DNA from: Allodiplogaster sudhausi
Lineage: Eukaryota > Nematoda > Chromadorea > Rhabditida > Diplogasteridae
Length of the DNA: 64,000 nucleotides
Direction of reading: 5' to 3'
NCBI GenBank assembly: GCA_945643635.1
Contig: CALZFC010000006.1
Coordinates: 4,711,001 to 4,775,000, forward strand
Shown: piece by piece, positions 1 to 12,630 of the stretch
Position numbering within the stretch: position 1 is the stretch's first letter
Layout of the letters: each line of letters opens with the position of its first letter
Program-made: the position numbers and the translations under genes
Notes under the pieces: generated by a model
Seen by the model: only the letters and a program-made list of their open reading frames with translations
What the model was told of the DNA's origin: nothing
Databases searched by the model: none

Positions 1-1169
1 ATAGAAACAATGAGTCGTAAAACCGACGGTCTTTGAAAAAAAATTCTTTCTATCTGAAATTGCAATTTTTTTCAATTTAGATTAAATAGCTACAAATAAA
101 AAAAAATCAATGGATTAACAATAATGTATATATATATTTTTTAATATTTTAAATCATTTTTAACAAAGAATAATTTTTTAATCATTTTCATAACACATAA
201 AAAAAATTTTTTATCAACCTTGCTACGGTACCGTAGCTAACGTTTCCACTGCAGACCTCAAAATTCAAGGTGGAAGCGCAACCGACTGCGCTGCGAAGGC
301 CACCGTTGTACTCTCAAAAGGACGACCGATAAAGGTCGAGCATTTCGAATGTAAATTTTATTAATTTTTCAAAAATTCATATAAAATCGCAAATGCGTCT
401 GCAGCAGTTTTTAGACTCATTTTTCGAGAAATACTACATAATAAAACTACTTAGGTCCCTATTGGCTGGGTAGTGGAAAGAGGCTTTCCTTGTGAGAAGA
501 CGATTGCTTTTCAGAATCATTGACGATTCTCGGAGTCCCAACAATTCTCAGAGCCATTTTGACGTCATCATCATCTGAAAGTATGGTTGATGAATACAAA
601 TTCGGCATTCTTTCGACCAGCATAACTTTATGTAGATATCTTCAAGAAATAAATGCACAAGGGAATATTCAATAAAAAATAATTTAAAAAAACCATGTAC
701 TGAATAATTCTACAGTAGTACATTAGGACCATTTTGATATTTGGCCCTTCTTCTGGATAAAGAGCGTGTGAAATAGGAGGATGGCAAACAGCTTCAGTAA
801 AAAAAATTTTGGCCGAGCCATATTCTGCGAGCTCATAACTTTGAGGCAAGTGGACAAAAACGGTTCAAATTTTCTAGATGTATGTTTTCGACAGATGCGA
901 ATAGATGCTCGTTAGTAAAATCATATGCTAATCATTCAGTGAACTGCTCCTTTAAATAAATTTGATCACACGGTATTACATATTTATTCAAATAATGTTG
1001 TCTCAAATAAGTTCTTTTTGAGAAAAGAAAGACTTTATACATATATGTATGTAGTTCGTGGTGAATGTGAATTGCTGTTCGCGTGACTTTGGCATATATA
1101 AATAAATGTCATTATTCGAATAATTAATACATATTGTTGCAAACATTGGCTAGAACAGTCTCGATTTTC
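1..1169. other. AT-rich repeat-derived DNA
   Basis: Begins with AGAAACAATG and ACCGACGG motifs that recur at 14190 and 29330. A GC-richer patch at 225-330 has the palindrome GCTACGGTACCGTAGC, a motif related to one at 26530. No supported gene. Confidence 0.4.
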
Positions 1170-2165
1170 TTTTCTCTTTCTCTTCTTCTCTCTCGCTCTC
1201 TCTTTCTCTCTCTCTTTTTTTCTCTTTCTCTCGTTTTTGCCCTCTATCTCTCTGTGTGTCTTCTCTCTTTTTCTCCATTTTTTCTTCCTCTTGCTCTCTC
1301 TCACTCTTTCTTGCTCTCTCTCACTCTCTTTCTCTTCCTTCTCTCTCTCACTCTCTCTTTTTCTCTTTCTCTCTCTTTCAATATTCAAAATACTCAGCAA
1401 ATGTCATGATTAAAATAAGTATTGATGATAAGATTGGCTCCTACCGTCTCGGTCTCCAAAGCGAGACAAATTTCTTTGTTTACTTTTTATATTGAATTAG
1501 ATACCTTTACTCTTAAATACCTAAAAAAAAACTAACTCATTCAGACATGTGGATTTGTGTACGTTGAGATCCCTTTAAGCGTGCCATCAGCATAAACTTG
1601 GATGAAGGTCCGGAACTTCCTCCAACGAAATAATAGAACTGATATATAATCCATGTTTCACATCGCAATTACTCTTTCTCATTGTGTCAGAATCTCTGCG
1701 TCCTCGGCATTTTCATCTCCAGGATATGTCCAGAAAAATGTCGCCTTAAAAATACTCTACGTCTCTCTTTTGCCGAAAATTTTATGTTATATGTTCATTG
1801 CGAGACCACAGTCCCGATTTATCGATCCCCACTCTGATAATACAGTCAATTCTAACAACAACTATTTTTTTATAAATTTAATTCCACAGAAATATCAATG
1901 AGATAACACAACGAACGGAAAACAAGTATTAAAAGGACGACAGCTCTTAAAAAAAAGAATTCGGTAATCGCAACTGATTCAAGAAGCAATAATGAGATAT
2001 CTCATGAAAGGAAAAGTGGAGCAAGATGTAACGAACAAGGGGAAACGAGATGGATTGAGATTCACGTGAAAGGCTAACCTACTAAGAGATTGAGGAGGCA
2101 GAGAGAAGAGAGAGAGGATAGAGAGAAGAGAGAGAGAGAGAGCGCGACAGGAATAGCGAGAGATG
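1170..2165. mobile_element. Composite repeat copy with CT left end and GA right end
   Basis: CT array 1170-1380, core block 1385-1620, a middle block at 1640-2080, GA array 2090-2160. The segment 1440-2080 is repeated at 18270-18930 in the same orientation with few differences, 16.8 kb away. No open frame survives apart from array translation. Confidence 0.6.
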
Positions 2166-2339
2166 TCCTTTCCTATCTTAGTTTGTTCTCCTCTCATTCT
2201 TGCGGTTCGCTTTATGTGCCTATCCGAAAGCGTAAGAGACAACTCGGTAGTTACTCTCTTTCTCCGAGATCAGTGCTCTCTTTCTCTTGCTCCGTGTAAG
2301 TGTTATTCCGAAGACAAGCCTTGGGCGCTCGGGTCGCCA

Positions 2340-2640
2340 AACGTCTCTCTGTCCCTCCCTTTCTCTCTCTCTCTATCTTTCTCTCTTTTCTTTTCTCCCT
2401 CTCGTTCTCTCGCTCCTTCTCTCCTTCTCTCTCTCTCTCTCTCTCTTCCTTACTCCTTCTCCATCATCAGCGCCTCGGCCGGGCAGACGGCGGCGCTTTT
2501 CGGGGTGAAGGCGCGCGAAACAGTCGTGTGGAAGCTCTGGAGAGAATTGTATTGAGAGATGCAGAGAGAAAGAGAGAGAGAGAAAGAGAGAGAGAGAGTA
2601 TGAGTGAGAGTGAGAGATAAAGGAAGAGAAAGTCGGTCTT
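2340..2640. repeat. Small CT...GA unit around a GC-rich core
   Basis: CT array 2345-2460, GC-rich core 2465-2555 containing GGTGAAGGCGCGCGAAACAG (shared with 11078 and 32570), GA array 2560-2625. The arrays are mutually complementary. Open frames across it are array translation. Confidence 0.55.
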
Positions 2641-3086
2641 AAAAACAAGACTAAAGGTGAGCCATTTGTCGGCAAATAATTATCTTTGTTTACGTTTTAT
2701 AGATACTATAACTTTTAATAATGGAATAGCGTATTTTTTTTGAAACTCCATTATTTTAGATGTTGTACTATATTTCGCCCTTTTTCTCATACAATTTCTC
2801 TTTGTCTCTCCGGATGCAATGAAGGCTCGGTTAACTGAATAAATTTAAAAAAAACAGCTCTTCAAATGATCATCCCTGCCCCTTTTTTCGTATTGAAATA
2901 CAGTGATGAAATTTTATGTTCTAGATTACACGACCGTACACACGCAACGGAAATGAATACAATTGAAACTCAATTATAGAAGTCAGTATAGAAGACAATA
3001 AATAAAAATAACAGGTAGTCGTTTGCTAATTGTCTAAAGAAACATATGTTTACTCTTTTTATTAAGTGCGTCGGCTTTGAATCAAG

Positions 3087-3358
3087 TTGAGGCGAGAAAC
3101 AAATTCTAAAATACAAGACACTCGTAAGAAAACTGCCCAAACTATGAAAAAAGAAAGAAAAAAATTGATCAACGATTTCGCTAAACATCAATACATTATT
3201 ACTTTAAATTTTTTTTTAATGAGCAACAATGTGAGATTGAGAAGTGAAAGTGAGACAAAAGAGCGAGAGTATGAGAGAGGGGAAGAAGATTGATTATAAG
3301 TGAAACAGTGCAATGAAAACAATCAATAACACAAAATGGATAGAGGCAAAATAGTAAT

Positions 3359-3417
<59 letters not shown>

Positions 3418-5370
3418 TAATGCATTAGAAAAGTGAAAAGCTTCTGTTTGCTGTCTCGTTCTGCTTATTTTGATTCCGCCAGAATCCTCATTGCTAACAA
3501 AAGTAAAAGAAGAGGCACGAAGTCTGGCGACAAGAATTTGAAGTCTCGTAAAAGTCCATCTTCTCTCCATCTTCTCTCCAGTTCTGTCTCGTAGTCTCTC
3601 TATCTACTACTTATCCATTTTTTGCCTATTTTTCTCGCTCTAACTCTTTTAGTCTTTCTTTTCTTCTCGCTCACTTCATTTTTTTCTCTCTTTCTCTATC
3701 TCGTCCTCTCTCTCCCTCTCTTTCTTTTTTTTCTTTTCTCTCTATATATCTTTCTTTTTCTATCTCTTCAGTCTGACAGGAGATTTTACCGTTTGTCGGC
3801 TAATAAGAATTTGTAAACCTTTAAAAAAATATTTCAGTAATTAAATAATTTTTAATATAAAAAAAACCAAACTGATTCAAACATGTGAATTTACAGCGAT
3901 TGAGATCCTCTTCAGCTCTTGATCAGAATAGACTTCGATAAAAATAGGTCTCAATTTACACAATTCCAAATGATTGAATCACTTGGTCTTTTTTCGGTAT
4001 TGAAGAGTACGAAATGATTGCAAAGTAGAAAGTAAACAAAGAAATTACTAGCCGACAAGAAGTGGCACACTTTTTGTCTTGTTTTACATATAAATCGAGA
4101 CTGTAGTAGTCCATCTTCTCAACAGTGAAGAGAGATAATGAGAGAGAGTGCAGAGAGAGAGAGATAGTGAAGAGAGAGAGAATGAGAGAGACAGTGAATA
4201 GCGAGAGATTATATTAATAAATTTTTATGAGAAGATTGGCAACTACAGTCTGGGCCACCAAAACAAATCAAAAAGTGTCCCAGTCGTATTTACCGTTTCT
4301 CTTGATAAAAGTTTCTTTAGACAACTAATAAAGAGCGAACAAGTATTTTATCTAATTGTCTAGACTTTTTGCTGTATTTATTAAATTATCAACGCGTGAC
4401 AAGAAACTAATTTTAAAATAAGAGACGTTGGTAAGAAAACTACCGGAACTGTGAAAATAGAAGAATAGGAAAGTGATCCATGACTTCGTTGTGTATAAAC
4501 GCATAATTACTGTTTGAATAAATGTTTAAAAAATGTTTGGTGATTTTAAAACAACGATGAATTCTGCTGTTAAAGGAGATCTCAGGCGAATAAAAGGTGT
4601 CCTTTTTTCGTCTTATTTGGTCAGATTGAGCTAGTATAATGCTCATCAGAGTAATATTTAAGAATATTTTTAAGTTATTCATTAATAAAGCGATAACAAA
4701 AGCATTTTAAAAAAACTTTAAAGAGCACGAAAAAACGTAATCTACGTGAGTTTTTGGCTCCCTTAACAGAGAAAGTCTAAGTTATGGAAATCGAAGGAAA
4801 AGAGATGAAACCTCACTCGTCCTCCTTTTTCTGACAGAATCGTCACGGCGGAGTCCGAGAAGGCAAGTTGGCTGGAACTTCTTCAAATTCATTCTCTCTC
4901 CCATTTCACTCTCTTTCTCTCTCTCTCTTTCTCTCTCTCTCTTTCTCTCTCTCTGTCTCTTTCTCTCTGTCTCTTTCTCTCTCTCTGTCTCTTTCTCTCT
5001 CTCTCACATTTCTCACTTTTTCTCTCTCTTTCTCCCTCCCTTTCTCTCAATCTCTTTCTCTCTCTTTCTTACTCTCTCTTTTTTCTTTCTCTCTCTCTCT
5101 ATTCTCGTTCACAATATGCAGCAAATGTCATTATTCAAAATAAGTACTGTTGTGAAGATTGGCTACTGCAGCCTCGGTCTCCAAAACAAGACAAAAAGTG
5201 TGCCAGGCAATTTTACCGTTTGTCAGCTAATAATAATTTTTAAACTTTTTTTTTATATTTCAGTAATTAAATACGCTTCAATATCGAAGAAAACCAAACT
5301 GATTCAAACATGTGGATTTACATCGATTGAGATCCTTTTCAGCTCTCGATCAGAATAACTTCGATCAGAA
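3087..5370. repeat. Dispersed repeat fragments with arrays
   Basis: A repeat with AAACTAATTCTAAAAT and AAGAAAACTGCC is at 3097 and 4400. An (AT)n array is at 3361-3412, CT-rich DNA at 3640-3780, GA at 4140-4210, a CT array at 4890-5110, and core blocks with CATGTG(A/G)ATTTAC at 3880 and 5306. No gene is seen. Confidence 0.5.
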
Positions 5371-6432
5371 GGTTTCGCGTGTGGTTCTAAAAAAATAATC
5401 GACATTATCTTTCTCGCTCCCTTCATATAAAATTTGTTTACTATAAGTTTTGGTTAAAATCCCTACAAACATGAAGGATTTAGATTGAAAATAATATACA
5501 TAATTATTTGAAACAAAATACAGTTCTTTTAAATCTTTATTTAACATATATTTAATTTTTTTAAATTTTTAAAATAAATAAGCTTTTTGCATTCCTTGAT
5601 ATTATGATGTAAATGACTGTGACTGTCTCTGTTAAGGGAGCCATAAATTCGCGTAAATTACTGTTTTTCGTGCTCTTTTAATTTTTTTGAGTTTTTTTTA
5701 TTCCTTTATAAATGAATAACTTAAAAATATTCTTAAACATTACTCTGATAAGCTCTGGAAATATACAACAAATTATGACGTATGCATGGCGGTTCGTCGT
5801 TTCGCTTTCGAATTTTTCTACATCTTTCAATTTTTTTTTCAATTTTGCTCTAGGCAATCTAACCAATTGCTTACATTTTCAAAGTCGCAGATCTCTTAAG
5901 TAGTTTAAAATCTGCCAAAAATACTGTTTCAAACAATTATTCAAAGATTAATTATCTACAATGAAATCTTTGATCAAGTTTGTTTCTCTTTTTTTAGTCC
6001 CGGTAGTTTTCTTGCGACAGTCTCGTATTTTGGAATTAGTTTCTCGCCACGCTTTGGTCGTCGAGTGATTCAGGTAATGCATCTAAAAAAATAAAATAAA
6101 AATTCATTCATTCATTCCGGCTCTCCTCGATATTATGATGTTAGCACGTGGCTACAAACTAGCCAATAACTGCTCGCAATCCGAATTGTCAAATAAGTAT
6201 TACGCAGTTCTGTGGATTCAACGCCCGAGCAAGGTACCACCAGGCTAAGATGACAATTGACGGCCGAAATCTACCAGTCGATTAGAAAACTACCAATTTA
6301 TGACCTCCAACCGGTCAGTTTATACGCCAAAGGCACGCGAACATCTATTTCCAATCAATGTTGCTTAATGCGCCATAATTTTTTCTTCAAAAGATCTCAT
6401 TAGAAAATCCCCTTTTGAATATGATTTGTTTT
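5371..6432. repeat. Inverted and fragmentary dispersed repeats
   Basis: Minus-strand copy of the AT-rich block otherwise seen at 9530, 20050 and 31500 (contains CAATTTGTTAGATTG-like sequence), followed by single-copy-looking DNA at 6130-6430. No gene is seen. Confidence 0.4.
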
Positions 6433-8167
6433 AAAAGAGCCAATCTGAGAGGTTCGAGCAGGCCTCTATACAAGACATGTCGGGAACAAAATTATTTTTT
6501 TTTGATTTTTTATTCCTTCCAATGGCTTATGTAGCACCCTATAGAGATCCCAAAAAAATTGTTCCAAACATTTTTTTCTGTTATTTCACCATAGATATTT
6601 ACCGAAACCCCGAAAAAACTCAAATGATCATAACTTTGTTCGTTGTTGAGATATATTAATTTTGAAATGTTTATTCAATTCCAAATTGAAAGGCGCACAA
6701 AACTCGTGTTAATCACTTTTTAAAAATATTTCATTAAAGGCCTCATTTTGGCATTTTAATATTTCGAGTGTTGCGTTTGGGGCATAAAAACCCACCCATG
6801 TCAAAAAGCTGAAAGTACCACGTGAAAGAGCGACCTTTGTTACTCCTATTTAGATACATTTCATTCAGAAATCCGGTCGCCAATTTTAGAACATTTTGAC
6901 TTGAAGCGCGCGAGTCGGTCAAAATGGCGCATTTTTCGGCCGCCGAGGCACCGCGCAAGCGCATTCATCGATCCATAACTGCGCTCAATGTCAATATTAT
7001 AAAATCGTAAGTATATCATCTAAGAGCTCTCACGGAGATCTTCAAAAGTTACATACATACTTTTATTGAAAAGTTTCAATTTATATGGGAAATTTCGTTC
7101 TGTACAATTAGAAAGCTTAAAAATCTACTTTAAAAACATTTTCGCCTATCGAAACATACATCATAAGAAAGAGGATGAAATTTATTACAAGATGAACCCC
7201 TTTCAGTTGAATTCCATGCATACGATCTTTTGTTATAAGCCATAAGAGTAGGATAACAAGGCCTTATGGAAAAACTGTAGAAAAAAGGATTGGAATATTC
7301 TAATTCGAATAACCTAAAATGTGAATTCTTGGGCGAAATGACAGCGCCGCTACTTGCACTACTTTAATGACTTATAACAAAAGATCGTATGCATGGAATT
7401 ACATTGAAATCTTGTACCAACTTTCATCCTCTTTCTTATGATGTATGTTTCGACAGGTGAAAATGTTTCTAAAGTAGTTTTTTAAGCCTTCTAATTGTAC
7501 AGAACGAAATTTCCCATATAAATTGAAACTTTTCAATAAAAATATGTATGTAACTTTTGAAGATCTCCGTGAGAGCTCTAAGATGATATACTTACGCTTT
7601 TATAATATAGACATTGAGCGCAGTTATGGATCGATGAACGCGCTTGCGCGGTGCCTCGGCGGCCAAAAAATGCGCCATTTTGACCGACTCGCGCGCTTCA
7701 AGTCAAAATGTTGTAAAATTGGGGACCGGATTTCTGAATGAAATGTATCTAAATAGGGGTAACAAAGGTCGCTCTTTCACGTGGTGCTTTCAGCTTTTTG
7801 ACATGGGGGGGTTTTTATGCCCCAAACGCACCACTCGAAATATTAAAATGCCAAAATGAGGCCTTTAATGAAATATTTTTAAAAAGTGATTAACACGAGT
7901 TTTGTGCGATTTTCAATTTGGAATTGAATAAACATTTTAAAATTAATATATCTCAACAACGAACAAAGGTATGATCATTTGAGTTTTTTCGGGTTTTCGG
8001 TGAATATCCATGGTGAAATAACAGAAAAAAATTTTTGGAACAATTTTTTTTGTGATCTCTATAGGGTGCTACATAAGCCATTAGAAGGAATAAAAAATCA
8101 AAAAAATAATTTTGTTCCCGACATGCCCGTGCTCGAGTCTCTCGGATTGGCTCTCTTAATCTTTTAA
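6433..8167. mobile_element. 1.7-kb long inverted repeat element (foldback-type)
   Basis: Two arms of about 810 bp (6433-7243 and 7365-8167) are reverse complements with only scattered differences, around a central spacer of about 120 bp. The outer ends share TTAAAAGA and GAGCCAATC. The GC-rich part (GCGCTTGCGCGGTGCCTCGG) is mirrored in both arms. No transposase frame is present; open frames in the arms mirror one another and are not genes. The structure suggests a non-autonomous DNA transposon with very long inverted termini. No convincing target duplication is visible. Confidence 0.8.
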
Positions 8168-9889
8168 GGGGGGGGGCTGCTAATTTGACATGGAAGGAAC
8201 CAGTTCAGAATAAATTCAGAAATGGTCTTAAACATATGTTGCTATCTTACAATTAAGCAATTATAGTGGCACTTTTGGCCAATCATCTTCAATTTGTTTT
8301 CAAAAAAAACACACTTCAATCCGACGAAAAAAACAATCTGATCCAATCATGTGGATTTGCATCGATTGTGATCCTTTTAAGCAATCGATCAGAATGAACA
8401 TTGCTCCGATGTTCGCCTGTAATGCATCTAAAAAATAAAATACTTCTCTCGCTCTCTCTCGCTCTCTCCATATATTGAGAGATTACTCTCACAATCCAAC
8501 ATGAATCGTGGCGACCATATTTAAAATTCAGAAAGGGCCTTATGGTTAGACATCTCGAATGGTGAAGTATGAACATGGTTGTCACCTCGCTTGTCTGCTC
8601 GTGCGTATGTAGTGAGCTCTATTGGTCGTCTCCAAATAACAAAGGGCGGCAGATCGGCGCTCGGGGCTGAGAGAATTTTTATTATTATCAAACGAAAGGA
8701 AAAAAATCCTTCATTTAAAAATATGTCCTCGGTCTCGAAAACAAGACAAAAAGTGTCTCACTCGAATTTACCGCGTCCGTAGTGGAAAGAGAGAATCCTC
8801 TTCCCCATTCCACAATTCAGTTTCGGCAGTAATTGTTTTAGTTTAAGGTTATTTTTAACTTTCGACATATTTTATATTTCATTATAATTTTTTTAAGTAT
8901 TCTTAAATTCGTAAAAAAAATTTCTCAACAGGTTTTTAAATGTATGTACTACATGTGATTTTCGAGGGCGTGAAATTATTTTAAATGTTCATGTGATTTT
9001 CGAAGGCGCGAGGAAATAAGTAAAGTTTTACCACACTATTCCTCTTGGTCGTCGCCTTCCCGTGGAAGAATGACAGCGATCGGCTAAAAGGATGAGCGAA
9101 ATCTTAAAAAAAAGCCATTGATAATTGATTAAACAGCGCGCAGTAATGATATATCGAGTGAGGAAAGTACTCAACGGAAAAGAGGGGAACACAATGGAAT
9201 TACATGAGATTTTACGTTCATGCGACCTGGCTAACTAGAAGACAGAATGACTGAGAGAGCCGGTGAGAGAGAAAGAGAAGAGACAGAGAGAAAGAGGGAC
9301 AGAGAAAGAAAGAGAAAGTGAGCATTTGTGGAAGTGTCGCCACACTTTAAACTAATTTTTTATTGAGTTTTGTGGGACTTTCCCAATCTTTATCTTTCTT
9401 ATTGGCGCACTAACTGTAAATAAACTCATTCCGATGAGCGGATCATCGAACGCCTTCACGGGGCATTTAAAATAATTTTGCGCCCTTGAAAATCACCTGT
9501 ACATTCAAATATGTATAATTCGAAAAAAAAATGAATGATGTTGGAAAATTGGTAATATTTTAGTATAAATTGGCCCAGGAGATGCGAGAATTCAAAGGCA
9601 AAACGAAGAGCAGCGATGCGTACATCATAATTTATTAAATAGTACGAGAGCTCATCAGAGTATTATATAAGAATATTTTAAAAGATAGGCAGGAATAAAA
9701 CAATAAAAATGAATGTCAACATAAACTTAAGAGAGCACGAAAAGCCATTATCTAGTATATGAATTTTTTTTACCATGGCAGTCGCGTCTCCCTAAATCAC
9801 ATGATCCCAAGCACTTGTGTTAGGCAAAGAGGCGAAAATAAAAAAGGTGAGATTTTGTCTATAAATGCGAAAAAAAGGTGAAGCCTCGC
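8168..9889. repeat. Dispersed repeat fragments
   Basis: A 9-G run at 8168, a core block at 8340-8420 and another with CCTCGGTCTCGAAAACAAGAC at 8727 (one base kept short here), GA array 9240-9330, and AT-rich block 9480-9760. No gene is seen. Confidence 0.4.
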
Positions 9890-10021
9890 TCGTCTTCTTT
9901 TTTTTGCTCCTCCTTATTCTGCTTCTGCTTATGCGAGAATCATCACGGCTAAATCAGAGAAGAGGCCCGTATAACCAGCCGACAGGAATTTCTCCAAATT
10001 AATTCTCTCTCTCAATTTCGG

Positions 10022-10052
<31 letters not shown>

Positions 10053-12630
10053 ACTATCACCATCTCTTCCTCTCTTTCTCTTCCTCTTTTTTAAATTTTT
10101 TTCTCTTTCGCCCTATTTCTATTTTCACTCTCTCTCTCGCTTTTCCCTTCTCTATATCTCCCTCTCCATCGTCTTCCTTTCTCTCTCTCTCTCTCCCTCT
10201 CCCTCTCTCTTTCCTGTCCTCTTTCACAATAATAAGAAAATGTGATTAATAGAATAGGTACTGTTATGAAGATTGGCTACTGCAACCTTGATCTCCAAAA
10301 CAAGATAAAAATTATGATACGCGTTTTTTTTACCTTTTGTCTCGCTTAAAAGTTCATATTTTATTTTGCAATTACTATTCAATACCGAAAAAAAACTACC
10401 ATATTTAAACATGTGGATTTGCACTGATTGAGATCCTTTTAGGTAGCACGATCAGAATCAGCTCCGATTTAACGGTCGCGGGTGGTAGCTCTTAAAGGAG
10501 GTCCTACTCGAATAAATAGTGTCTTGTTTTTTTTCGCCTTATTTGGTCGGGTTGTGCTAGAAACTTCGATTGCAAATGTCCCAAAGTCACAAAAGCCTTC
10601 ACGCCCTGAGGAAATTAACACTGTTTTCTACTTTGAATTATCAAATATTTTATTTTCCCGCCATTTAAAAAATTTTTTAACAGATCAACACCGTGGCCGC
10701 TGGTGCCAACCGAGTCATGCCCATTAATTGCATACATATGGTGCGCGCAACCAACATTGGCCGGGTTTTTCTTAACACGTAGCCTCACCTGGCAGTGGTG
10801 CAAACCACAAGTTTCTGGGGAGAGAGGCAAGGGGCAGTAGCACCATTTCTGTTGATTCTTTACTCCGTTCTTTTTATCATTCCGTCCAAATCCGTCAGGG
10901 AATTCGCGGTAGGAGTTTTTCCCTTATGGCCTCCTTTAAATGTAAATAAATGACTTCCATCGATCTCTCCGTATCAGGGAACAAAAGTAACGATTAGTGA
11001 CCCTACAGATCGGTGAGGGAAAGAGGACTCTGAAACCAGTTAGTGTTTTGCTGCGCGGCGGTGGAGTTTCGTGGTGAAGGCGCGCGAAACAGTCGAGAAG
11101 AGAGAAGAAAATCAATCAATGATCAAAGATCAAAGAATAATTTATTGAATAAAAAGTAACTGGATAACGATGCAGAGGAAAGCAAGAAGGAATCGTCCGT
11201 TTTCCGTTTATTGTGATATATTTATTTATTTATTTATTTATCGTACATGAAATTAATATTTCGATGTGACAGCACAAAATATAGGAAGGAATGTTTGCTT
11301 AAATCGAATGATCTACTATGTTGGGGAGGAAGGGGGGGATAGGGAATCGACGCACACGAGTCGTACCAAGCCGGGGGCGCCACTGCCCGGCCTCGTCTTT
11401 GCCAGAGACGGTACAAGCTGGGGGAGGAGCAGCAGGGGGCTTGACTCGCGGTTGTATATATATTGATATTTGTGTGGATTTTTCTTCTTATGCATATGAA
11501 TTGACAACTTCATTATCAGAGTGCGATGGAGAAATTGGGATTGGAGTGTACACGTAATATAAAGAAATACGACCAAAAGGAGAAATAAAGTATTCTGATC
11601 CGACGGATCACGGTGACCCAAGACGACACTTAGTAAAAATTTTGGTGTTACAGTAAATGGGTTTAGGATTTTGCACTAAAGTCACACTAAATAAAAAATA
11701 CACACTATTTCTTGTTTTTCTCTGACCGATATTTAAATGGTGATGATCCTGGCACGATTTCCCTTAATGGCAATTTTTAACTACTGCCCAATTCTGCTAA
11801 CTACGCGAAATGCATTACGCTAAGTCACCGTGGGATGTAAGGGTCTCAAATTACGCAAATCCACATTTTTGAATCATTTAGTCTTGTTTCGGTATTGAAG
11901 AGTACCTAATGATTGCAAAGTAAAAAGTAAACAATTAAAGTTATTAGCCTACAAAAAAGTGGCACATTTTTTGTTTGGTTTTACATATGAATCGAGACTG
12001 TAGTAGTCCATCTTCGCAACAAAACTTTTTCGGCTGATGGTATTTGTTCACTATTGTGGATGGGGACAGAGAGAATGGGTGAGAGAAATGGTAAGAGAAA
12101 GATGGAAAGGGAAAAACATTGAAAAGTAAGAAGTCGCTGCAAGAACACAATTCGCCAACTTTGCTGCTCCTGACATTTTATAAATAATATTTTGAAGCAT
12201 TTTAAAGGAGATCATAAGGGAAAAACTCCTACCACGATTAGCGACCCGATCACTTAAAAGTACCGTGTTAGCAATCCTCAGAAATGAAGCTACTGCATCT
12301 CGCCTCTCTCCCCAGAAACTTGTGGTATGAACAACGGGGCACGTGAGCGTATGTGTCAAGAAAAACCCGGTCAGTGTAGGTTGCTCGAACCATATGCATA
12401 AATTTAACGAGTAGTTGTCGAACGGCCTCGTCGACAACGGTGTGGTTCTACCAATTTTTTTTTGAAAATGGCGGGAATATAAAATATTCTAGAATTCAAA
12501 TAAAGAATGCTGTTTATTTCCTCAGGGCAGAGGGATTTTTGTGACTTGCAATCTAAGGTTCTAGCTCAAGCCGACCAAATAATTCGAAAAAACAAGAGAC
12601 TATTAAATTCGCCTTTGATCACCTTTAAGC
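9890..12630. mobile_element. Composite repeat with 445-bp inverted arms
   Basis: GC-rich block 9890-9990, CT array 10005-10210, core block 10230-10475, then a 445-bp arm (10490-10935) whose inverted copy is at 12183-12630; both contain TTTCTGGGGAGAGAGGC and a TTTCCCGCC/TTCCCGCC stretch. Between the arms are the inner block with ATCGATCTCTCCGTATCAGG (10958) and an inverted core (11850-12060). The 11320-11450 stretch is GC-rich without a coding pattern. This looks like a larger or nested version of the fold-back family. Confidence 0.6.

Noticed and set aside
1035..1409. Long open frames rich in Ser/Leu/Phe or Arg/Glu/Lys
   Set aside because: They are translations of CT/GA arrays on either strand; the same applies at 2090-2675, 4868-5143, 16803-17094, 26945-27562, 31026-31399, 47228-47800, 48670-49266, 51151-51457 and 57588-58010 outside the named exons.
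6477..8167. Mirrored open frames of 60-73 codons
   Set aside because: The same frames appear in both arms of the long inverted repeat and have no domain, splice signals or start context.
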